From contig NZ_FOKG01000005.1 of NCBI RefSeq assembly GCF_900111885.1, positions 186,001-250,000 of the forward strand: a stretch of 64,000 nucleotides of DNA, given 5' to 3'. This DNA comes from Amycolatopsis marina. GTDB taxonomy: Bacteria; Actinomycetota; Actinomycetes; Mycobacteriales; Pseudonocardiaceae. The notes below the pieces were generated by a model. The model worked only from the letters and a program-made list of their open reading frames with translations, was not told where the DNA came from and did no database searches. Both the position numbers and the translations under genes were made by a program. Shown here piece by piece: positions 58,701-64,000 of the stretch (the stretch's first letter is position 1; the number at the start of each line of letters is the position of its first letter).

Positions 58701-58948
58701 GTGCCGAATCGAGGATCCCAGGTGACCCTGGTGCCCGCGCCTGCCTGGCTCAGCAACGGCGAGACGGCGTCGATCTGTTCGGCAGTCGGTCGCACCTCTC
58801 CGGCGCGGCGCACGTCAATGACCGCGTCGGTATCGGCCTGGCGTACGGCTAACTCCGCCGGATCAACGGCGGCCGAAACGGCAGCGGGAGCCATCGCCAT
58901 GGTGATGACGAAGGCCAACGCTGCCGCGACTAGCGGGCGGACACGCAT
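55784..58948 (-). CDS. Secreted M36 (fungalysin-type) metalloprotease with discoidin-like domain
   Basis: The product is 1054 aa from the ATG at 58948. It has a Sec signal peptide (MRVRPLVAAALAFVITMAMA) and an N-terminal FTP propeptide (VRAVRGGHLTIAVTEDGRVLSYAG). The catalytic domain contains VIEHEYAHG (H491, E492, H495) and the third ligand in GEGWGDWYALNYLYG. A carboxypeptidase-regulatory-like domain follows (FTGTVVNASTGEPIAGAKV). A discoidin (F5/8) domain (WQTVRVETDAFG, ARYVRFWTDSALG) and a PPC-like C-terminus complete it. It is probably zymogen-activated outside the cell. Confidence 0.92.
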   Translation of the reverse strand: MRVRPLVAAALAFVITMAMAPAAVSAAVDPAELAVRQADTDAVIDVRRAGEVRPTAEQIDAVSPLLSQAGAGTRVTWDPRFGTPRTIRQDGGWLTEPRSGDPVTVARSFVEVNKALFGLTEQDVAALDVVGEHELNGTGTTVVTLVQTFGGVRAVRGGHLTIAVTEDGRVLSYAGDPVRSGGLLEEHQLTPAAALGATAAELAPDVDFTPEAAGERAGFQVFAKGPFGAESYVRRAAFPTADGARPAYHVLFVKALDQAWDTVIDAVSGVVLYRASLVDHEAEGTVYENHPGAERGGAPVIKPFGPTEQSPSGYVDPSGIAGLAGPTTAGNNADTYANYSNFLVPADQGPRPVSATSQFNYSYASNWARSEGETVPPSYALDVDPASTNLFWQHNRIHDEFYALGFTESAGNFQVNNSGKGGQGGDPILGLVHAGAATGGAPTYTGRDNAYMLTLPDGLPPWSGMFLWEPINDAFEGPYTDGNFDATVIEHEYAHGLSNRYVSGEDNALSTHQSGSMGEGWGDWYALNYLYGNGLADRAVVGEYVTGNADRGIRNWDYDENPTTFGDIGYDLVGAEVHSDGEIWTTALWDVRKALVAKFGEKAGGEMSARIVTDAMPLSPPNPSFIDMRDAMRTALDNRYHSRTDYATVVDLVFGAFAERGLGVAATTEGGEDTDPVPSFAHVNPAHNGTFTGTVVNASTGEPIAGAKVMLGVFEARVSPLRKTSSTGAFSAPVSAGSYPVTISAPGFGAHTFTDVSVRAGKTTAKQFSMQPNLASTANGAKVVSSTSAGADKLLDDTEASSWAAAPGTGNATIELAKAAPISAVQVSAFTTSRFEGLRGFALQTSTDGVNWQTVRVETDAFGYETPRPTAPDLHYRTFTLDNPVDARYVRFWTDSALGETKTRVQAAELQVFSGKVKGVEPLPPTPPDEPVVDNGTIAAGNPSTGSAPTGVTAAALTSNCTVPPPPAQGADGWVTELPASFGDGAHKVMVTGDSTAPYDLDLYFYDASCSPTGSAASAAADESATLPSGTRFVLSQLWLGAGIPITLTATDTQ

Positions 58949-59114
58949 GAACTGCTCCTCGGTGTCTGATTCGACTTCGCTCGGCTCTGAACTACGGGTA
59001 AGCGATCGTTCATAGATCGAGACGGCAGCCAAGGCGCAACGCAATGAGGACACATCGGACGGAAATGCGACCGAACGGTCCTGGGCCGATACGGCATTCG
59101 GCGCAGTGGCGGTC

Positions 59115-59963
59115 TCAGCCGGGTAACGGCGGAACGTTCAGCGTGGGAGCGGGAACGCCCGGTTGGACCGGCACCGCGGTGAGCGGCGCGGGGGGAGCCA
59201 CCTCGCCGGTGTCCGGCGCGGGCACGACGTTCCGCTCCGGCGGGACCGTCGACCGCGCCGGGCCACGGGCGGGTGCGGCGGTCGATGGCACGGCCTCGGC
59301 CGGAACGGCGGGTGCAGACCGCTCGCCGGCCGACGGTGCCTCAACACGAGTTCGCGGAGCGGGGCGGCCGACCTCGACTGCGACGACCAGTACGCGCAAC
59401 TGCTCGACCTCGGTACGCAGACGTTGTGCCACAGCAGGTTCGCGGACGTCGGTGAGCAGGACACTTGCCTCGTCGAGCAGACGGTCCGCCTCCGTACCGC
59501 GTCCTTGGTCCAACGCGGCCCTGGCCGCACCGAGCGTCTGTACAACCGCGTCGGCCGCGGTTCTCGACTCGGCACGGTCCGGGTACAGGACGCGGGTGAC
59601 CGGCCACAGCGGACTGTCCGGTCCCGCGTTCGCCGCCGCGAGACTCGCACCGCCGAAGGCGACGACCGTGGCAGTGGCACCGGCCAGCACAGCGCGAGCC
59701 GCACGGCCACCGAACCGGCGGGAGCGCGGCACTTCGGGTGCGGACAGTACGGACAGGGGCTCACGGACATCCGCTTCCGTACCGTCAGGCAGGGCGCGAC
59801 GCCATTGTGCGAGCAGGTCCGCCACCGCGCCGGAGTCGGTATCGGCCTGCTGCTCACCCCGGCCCAGTCGGTCCAGCAGCAGGTCATCGGCGGCCATGGT
59901 GACCTCGTCCACCTCGTCCACCGCGTCGTCCCGGCGCGGGCCGGTCGAGCCGAATGTGGTCAC
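59115..59963 (-). CDS. rsdA: Anti-sigma-D factor RsdA
   Basis: The product is 282 aa from the GTG overlapping the sigD stop. The N-terminus RRDDAVDEVDEVTMAADDLLLDRLGRGE is the RsdA sigma-binding region. A single transmembrane helix follows at about residues 90-110 (AVLAGATATVVAFGGASLAAANAG), then a Pro/Ala/Val-rich extracellular tail. Release of SigD would require regulated proteolysis. The pair sigD-rsdA matches Rv3414c-Rv3413c. Confidence 0.87.
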   Translation of the reverse strand: MTTFGSTGPRRDDAVDEVDEVTMAADDLLLDRLGRGEQQADTDSGAVADLLAQWRRALPDGTEADVREPLSVLSAPEVPRSRRFGGRAARAVLAGATATVVAFGGASLAAANAGPDSPLWPVTRVLYPDRAESRTAADAVVQTLGAARAALDQGRGTEADRLLDEASVLLTDVREPAVAQRLRTEVEQLRVLVVAVEVGRPAPRTRVEAPSAGERSAPAVPAEAVPSTAAPARGPARSTVPPERNVVPAPDTGEVAPPAPLTAVPVQPGVPAPTLNVPPLPG

Positions 59964-60538
59964 AGCGCCAGCACCTCCCCCACCGCGTCCCGGGTCCACT
60001 CCCGCAGACGGGCGAGCGCCCTCGATTGGGCCATCCGCACGGCCGAAGGGGTCATGCCGAGCACCGCGCCCACCTCGTCCGCGGACAGACCAGCGGCGAC
60101 CCGGAGCGCGATGATCTCGCGCTGTGTCTCGGAAAGGTGTTGCAGCAGTCCGGTGACGCGGCGGAACATGTCCGCCGCGACGGCGTGCCGCTCCGGGCCG
60201 GGAGCCTCGTCAGCGGGCTCGGCGATGGTGTCTACCGGCCGCACGAGCGCGAATCTGGCAGCGGCACGGTGGGCATCGGCGACCTTGTTGGCCGCGATGC
60301 CGTACACGAACGCGGCGAAGGGCAGGCCCCGGTCCTGATAGCGGGGCAGGGCCTGGAAGACGGCGAGGCACACCTCCTGCGCGACGTCGTCTGGTGCGAC
60401 ATGAGTCGCGCCGAGCGGGCCGAGCCGGGCCCAGCAGTAGCGCAGCACCCCCGGCCGGATCGCTGTCAGCAGCTCCGCCGCGGCAGCACGGTCGCCACGA
60501 ATGGCCCGCCACACGACGCCATCGTCGAGCTCCGCCAT
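59960..60538 (-). CDS. sigD: RNA polymerase sigma factor SigD (ECF)
   Basis: The product is 192 aa. Region 2 is at about 35-90 (DDVAQEVCLAVFQALPRYQDRGLPFAAFVYGIAANKVADAHR) and region 4 at 130-180 (LSETQREIIALRVAAGLSADEVGAVLGMTPSAVRMAQSRALARLREW). Length and the linked membrane anti-sigma factor identify SigD. It responds to stress signals and may direct nearby secreted proteins. Confidence 0.92.
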   Translation of the reverse strand: MAELDDGVVWRAIRGDRAAAAELLTAIRPGVLRYCWARLGPLGATHVAPDDVAQEVCLAVFQALPRYQDRGLPFAAFVYGIAANKVADAHRAAARFALVRPVDTIAEPADEAPGPERHAVAADMFRRVTGLLQHLSETQREIIALRVAAGLSADEVGAVLGMTPSAVRMAQSRALARLREWTRDAVGEVLAL

Positions 60539-60752
60539 CGGGACAGCTTCCGCGCCGGCTCACCAAAAAACAAGACACGAACGACGTCAGTGCTTGTCTG
60601 AAAACTCGGGTCCGCGATCGAATCGCCAGGGCCCTGGCTCCCAGGAAGTGTCCGGTACTGCTGCTTGACGCCCTGCCGCCTCGATAGCGGGACTTCGTCG
60701 GCCGAGTTTCACGAATCACCGTGACCTCGGAGTCCGCCGTTTCCAGACGCAG

Positions 60753-60790
60753 GTCAGGGCCACCCCCGCCGTGACGGGGATGGCCCTGAC
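60753..60790 (-). terminator. Terminator hairpin downstream of etfA
   Basis: The arm GTCAGGGCCA pairs with TGGCCCTGAC, then CCCCG with CGGGG after one mismatch, loop CCGTGA, 24 bp beyond the etfA stop. It resembles the terminator at 55735-55773 in sequence (GTCAGGG). Confidence 0.8.
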
Positions 60791-60813
60791 CGTGTTGCGT
60801 TACCGGTGTGCGA

Positions 60814-61773
60814 TCAGCCCTTGCGCGCGGCGATCGCCTCGGTGAGCTGCGGTGCGACGTTGAACAGGTCGCCCACGACACCGAAGTCGGCGATCTCGAA
60901 GATCGGGGCCTCCGGGTCCTTGTTCACCGCGACGATCGTCTTCGACGTCTGCATACCGGCCCTGTGCTGGATCGCGCCGGAGATGCCGAGCGCGACGTAC
61001 AGCTGCGGCGAGACCGTCTTACCGGTCTGGCCGACCTGGAACTGCGCCGGGTAGTAGCCCGAGTCGACCGCGGCACGCGAGGCACCGACGGCGGCGCCGA
61101 GCGAGTCGGCCAGCTTCTCGATGACCTCGAACTTCTCCGCGGAACCGACACCACGACCACCGGAGACGACGATCGAGGCCTCGGTCAGTTCGGGGCGGTC
61201 GCCACCGACGACCGGCTCGATGCCGGTGATCTTGGCGGCCTTGGCCGGGTCCACCGCGGGAAGCTCCACGGTCTCCTCCGCGGCGGCGCCGTCGGCCTGC
61301 GTGGCCTCGACGCTGCCCGGACGCACCGAGATGACCGGGGTGCCCTTGGCAACCTTGGCCTTCACCGAGAACGCCCCACCGAAGATGGACTGCTCGGTCG
61401 TGCCGTCGGAGTTGACGTCCACGACGTCGTAGAGCAGACCGGAGCCGATCCGGATGGCGAGCCGCCCGGACACCTCCTTGCCCTCGGCGGACGCCGCGAC
61501 CACGACCGCGGCAGGCGAGGCCTGCTCCACGAGCGCGGCCAGCGCGTCGACCTTCGGGGTCACCAGGTAGCTGCCGGCGTCGTCGGACTCGGCGACGTAG
61601 ACCTTCGCCGCGCCGTAGGACGCCAGCGACTCCTTCACCTTGCCGGCCGTGCCGGGCGAGCCGACCACGACGGCCGACGGCTCACCGAGCTCGCGGGCCG
61701 CGGTCAGCAGCTCGTAGGTGACCTTCTTGACCTCACCGTCGACATGGTCGACGAGGACGAGTACTTCAGCCAT
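60814..61773 (-). CDS. etfA: Electron transfer flavoprotein alpha subunit
   Basis: The product is 319 aa. The C-terminal FAD-binding segment is VVSGGRGVGSAEKFEVIEKLADSLGAAVGASRAAVDSGYYPAQFQVGQTGKTVSPQLYVALGISGAIQH, the ETF-alpha signature. It carries FAD electrons from acyl-CoA and other dehydrogenases to the respiratory chain. etfB lies 38 bp upstream. GAGGAG precedes the ATG. Confidence 0.95.
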   Translation of the reverse strand: MAEVLVLVDHVDGEVKKVTYELLTAARELGEPSAVVVGSPGTAGKVKESLASYGAAKVYVAESDDAGSYLVTPKVDALAALVEQASPAAVVVAASAEGKEVSGRLAIRIGSGLLYDVVDVNSDGTTEQSIFGGAFSVKAKVAKGTPVISVRPGSVEATQADGAAAEETVELPAVDPAKAAKITGIEPVVGGDRPELTEASIVVSGGRGVGSAEKFEVIEKLADSLGAAVGASRAAVDSGYYPAQFQVGQTGKTVSPQLYVALGISGAIQHRAGMQTSKTIVAVNKDPEAPIFEIADFGVVGDLFNVAPQLTEAIAARKG

Positions 61774-61811
61774 TTGTTACTCCTCGAGGAAGACTGGAGA
61801 TGTCAGACGGA

Positions 61812-62597
61812 TCAGACGAGCTTCTGGCCGACGAGGTACTCGACGACCTTGGTGCCGCCGTCGCCCTCGTCCTCGACCCGCTGACCCGCCTCGCGCGGCG
61901 GCTTCGGGGAGGCCTCGAGCACGCTGGACCACGCGTTGTCCAGGCCCACCTCACCCGCGTCGACACCGAGGTCGGCGACCGTGAGCTTCTCCACCGGCTT
62001 CTTCTTCGCGGCCATGATGCCCTTGAACGACGGGTAGCGCGGCTCGTTGATCTTCTCGCCGACACTCACCACCGCGGGCAGGTTCGCCTCGAGGTGGGTG
62101 ATGCCGTCGTCGGTCTCCCGGTCGACCTTCACCGTGGAGCCCTCGACGCTGACCGTGCGTGCGTGGGTCAGCTGCGGCACGCCGAGCACCTCGGCGAGCA
62201 TGGCCGGAACGGCACCGCCGCGGCCGTCGGACGCCTCGTTGCCCGCGATGACGAGGTCGAAGCCTCCGGCCTTGTTGATCGCGGCGGCCAGCACCTTGAC
62301 GGTGGCGACGATGTCGGAGCCGCGCAGGCCCTCGTCGGAGACGTGGATGGCCTTGTCGGCACCCATCGACAGCGCCTTGCGGATCGCGTCGGTCGCGCGG
62401 TCGGGGCCCATCGAGAGCACGGTGACCTCGCCCTCACCGGCTTCCTTGATCTTCAGGGCCTCTTCGACGGCCTTCTCGTTGATCTCGTCGAGAACGGCGT
62501 CGGCGGATTCGCGGTCAAGCGTGTGGTCACCGCTCGAGAGCTTGCGCTCCGAGTAGGTGTCCGGCACCTGCTTGACCAGAACGACGATGTTGGTCAT
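61812..62597 (-). CDS. etfB: Electron transfer flavoprotein beta subunit
   Basis: The product is 261 aa. MTNIVVLVKQVPDTYSERKL and the ETF-beta signature EANLPAVVSVGEKINEPRYPSFKGIMAAKKKP near the C-terminus identify the family. It forms the heterodimer with EtfA and binds AMP structurally. The pair serves fatty-acid and amino-acid oxidation. Confidence 0.95.
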   Translation of the reverse strand: MTNIVVLVKQVPDTYSERKLSSGDHTLDRESADAVLDEINEKAVEEALKIKEAGEGEVTVLSMGPDRATDAIRKALSMGADKAIHVSDEGLRGSDIVATVKVLAAAINKAGGFDLVIAGNEASDGRGGAVPAMLAEVLGVPQLTHARTVSVEGSTVKVDRETDDGITHLEANLPAVVSVGEKINEPRYPSFKGIMAAKKKPVEKLTVADLGVDAGEVGLDNAWSSVLEASPKPPREAGQRVEDEGDGGTKVVEYLVGQKLV

Positions 62598-62861
62598 GGG
62601 TCTACTTCGACCTCCCGATACTGGAGCGCTCGTGCACCCGGACAGGGCTCTACTGGCCGGTAGATTATGGGGTTTTCCGGCCGTTGGCCCGGCGAGGTGA
62701 CCGCATTCACCTGGAATCCCGGTTTATTGGGACGATGGTCCCGGTAATTCTACGTCCGACGTCGCTTATGTTCACCTTGATCATTACTTCTCGTGGCCCC
62801 GGGCGTCCGTTCGGGTGCAAGGCACTACTTCGACTGGGTGCAAACGAGTTAACCTCCGGTC

Positions 62862-63698
62862 GTGCCCGTAGCAGTAATCACCGATTCGACAGCCTGCGTG
62901 CCGGACCAACTGGCCGCACAGTGGGGCATCAGCGTCGTCCAGGTCCAGATCCACGTCGACGAACGAACCGACGACGAAAACCGGTTCGACCGGGGCGAAC
63001 TCATCAACCTCCTCCGGTCGGGAGCCGACATCTCCACGTCACCCCCCGACCAGGGCGCGTTCTTCTGGACCTACCAGCAGGCCGTCAGCCAGGGCGCCGA
63101 CGCCATCGTCAGCCTGCACATCTCCGGGAAGCTCTCCGCGACCGTCGAGGCGGCGCGAGCGGCGGCCCAGCAGGTCCGCGTCCCGGTGCACGTGCTGGAC
63201 AGCAGCACCACCGGGATGAGCCTGGGCTTCGCAGCACTGTCCGCCGCACGGGCCGCCGCGGCGGGTGGGCACCCGAGACGGGTGATCGAGGCCGCCGAGC
63301 GCAGGCTCTACGGCAGCTCCGAGTTCATCTACGTGGACACACTCGAGTTCCTGCGCAAGGGCGGGCGGATCGGGGCCGCGGCCGCGATGCTCGGCACAGC
63401 GCTTTCCCTGAAACCGCTGATCACCATCCGCGGTGGCGAGGTCGCGCCCCTGTCGCGAGTGCCGGGCACAAAACGAGCACTGACCAAACTCACCGACATC
63501 GCCGTCGAGTTCGCCGGCTCGCGGCCGGTGGACATCGCCATCGCCAGTGCGGCGCCGTCGGAACGGGAGATGGCGATGGTGCAGCAACTCAGGGAACGGC
63601 TGGTGGACCTGCGGGAGATCGTCCTGGTGCAGGGCAGTGCCGTGATCGGTGTGCACACCGGGCCCGGTGCGCTGGGCGTCACCGTGTCGCCCGCCTGA
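62862..63698 (+). CDS. DegV-family fatty-acid-binding protein
   Basis: The product is 278 aa with a GTG start. VAVITDSTACVP is the DegV N-terminus and ISGKLSATVEAARAAAQQ and STTGMSLGFAALSAARAA line the fatty-acid cleft. In Gram-positive bacteria such proteins (FakB) present fatty acids to the kinase FakA. No kinase gene is near. It is divergent from etfB with a 264-bp AT-richer region likely holding both promoters. Confidence 0.9.
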   Translation: MPVAVITDSTACVPDQLAAQWGISVVQVQIHVDERTDDENRFDRGELINLLRSGADISTSPPDQGAFFWTYQQAVSQGADAIVSLHISGKLSATVEAARAAAQQVRVPVHVLDSSTTGMSLGFAALSAARAAAAGGHPRRVIEAAERRLYGSSEFIYVDTLEFLRKGGRIGAAAAMLGTALSLKPLITIRGGEVAPLSRVPGTKRALTKLTDIAVEFAGSRPVDIAIASAAPSEREMAMVQQLRERLVDLREIVLVQGSAVIGVHTGPGALGVTVSPA

Positions 63699-63773
63699 CG
63701 GGCCGGAACTGACAGCGGCCCCCCGACGTTGGAGAATGGTCGAGACGGATTCACTGGCGCCGGAAGGACCGAC

Positions 63774-63974
63774 ATGGCATCGCTCTTCAGCAAGGTGGCC
63801 CGCTTGGCCAGCAGCCCACAGGGACGCCGCGCCATCGCGCAGGCGAAAGAGTTCGCCAGCGACCCCCGCAAGCGACAGCAGGCCAAGGACGCACTGAACA
63901 AGCTGCGTGATCGTGGCAAGGGCGGCGGCACCGGGGGCAGCGGGGGCAGCACCCCACCACCTCCCAGCCACTGA
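63774..63974 (+). CDS. Small basic protein, 66 aa
   Basis: The sequence MASLFSKVARLASSPQGRRAIAQAKEFASDPRKRQQAKDALNKLRDRGKGGG ends in a Gly/Pro-rich tail. AAGGA precedes the ATG at 63774. It is amphipathic and Lys/Arg-rich, so it could bind nucleic acid or membrane. Proteins with the ASDPRKRQQAKDALNKLR segment occur in actinobacteria without known function. Confidence 0.65.
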   Translation: MASLFSKVARLASSPQGRRAIAQAKEFASDPRKRQQAKDALNKLRDRGKGGGTGGSGGSTPPPPSH

Positions 63975-64000
63975 CCGGCGGTGCAGCGGGAGCGTCTCGG

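Noticed and set aside
55670..58852. 1060-aa plus-strand open frame opposite the M36 protease
   Set aside because: It is the antisense shadow of a well-supported protease with signal peptide and HEYAH motif; its composition is Arg/Gly-rich with no domain.

Overview
The window is high-GC actinobacterial DNA. It shows GTG/TTG starts, many 4-nt ATGA/GTGA stop-start overlaps, dense coding on both strands, and WhiJ/DUF397, PncB/ClpS and CysO/Mec genes. The block from 13.1 to 32.7 kb is collinear with the Mycobacterium tuberculosis Rv1329c-Rv1341 neighbourhood (dinG, pncB, clpS, DUF2017, P1 peptidase, mec, cysO, cysM, rhomboid, murI, MBL phosphodiesterase, rph, rdgB), with extra genes inserted. Together with two palindrome families that I associate with Amycolatopsis-like genomes, this suggests a member of the Pseudonocardiaceae. 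The species is not determined. It looks like chromosomal core plus small accessory islands. I saw no rRNA, tRNA, CRISPR array, integrase, transposase or phage gene.

Layout. 0-12.7 kb is accessory: an AraC regulator divergent from a DinB-like protein, a TetR/FAD-monooxygenase pair around a strong palindromic operator, a secreted LVIVD-repeat protein, a drug-efflux MFS, an ECF42-type sigma factor with two DGPF (YciI) partners and a plausible ECF42 promoter, small zinc-ribbon proteins, a lipoprotein, peroxiredoxin Bcp, and a WhiJ-like XRE/DUF397 pair. 13.1-32.7 kb is the conserved housekeeping block: nucleotide-pool sanitation and RNA processing (rdgB, rph), peptidoglycan precursor (murI), sulfur-carrier cysteine synthesis (mec-cysO-cysM), ClpS adaptor, NAD salvage (pncB-pncA), BioY and DinG. 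It is interrupted by a two-component system with a divergent drug-type ABC exporter. 33-43 kb carries a tandem-PTH2-like protein, serB and ctaD in one overlapping run, an SDR and two TetR regulators, a phosphoesterase and a VanW-domain protein.

43-53 kb is catabolic and lipid-related: valine/leucine dehydrogenase, a LysR regulator, then a compact tryptophan-kynurenine unit. That unit is paaX-type regulator, tryptophan 2,3-dioxygenase and kynureninase on one strand, and a creatininase-family hydrolase plus a benzoate/2-aminobenzoate-CoA-ligase-like enzyme divergent to it. It could convert tryptophan to anthraniloyl-CoA, with the creatininase relative as the otherwise missing formylkynurenine formamidase. 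An OlsB/OlsA-like pair for ornithine lipids follows. 53-64 kb holds a TetR-controlled P450 unit, a large secreted M36 metalloprotease, sigD-rsdA, etfB-etfA, a DegV protein and a small basic protein.

Three families of palindromic repeats lie at gene ends or between genes. In two places a repeat supplies the last codons and the stop of a neighbouring gene. Conserved synteny also marks where modules were inserted; one such junction carries duplicated pieces of the rnhA 3' end.
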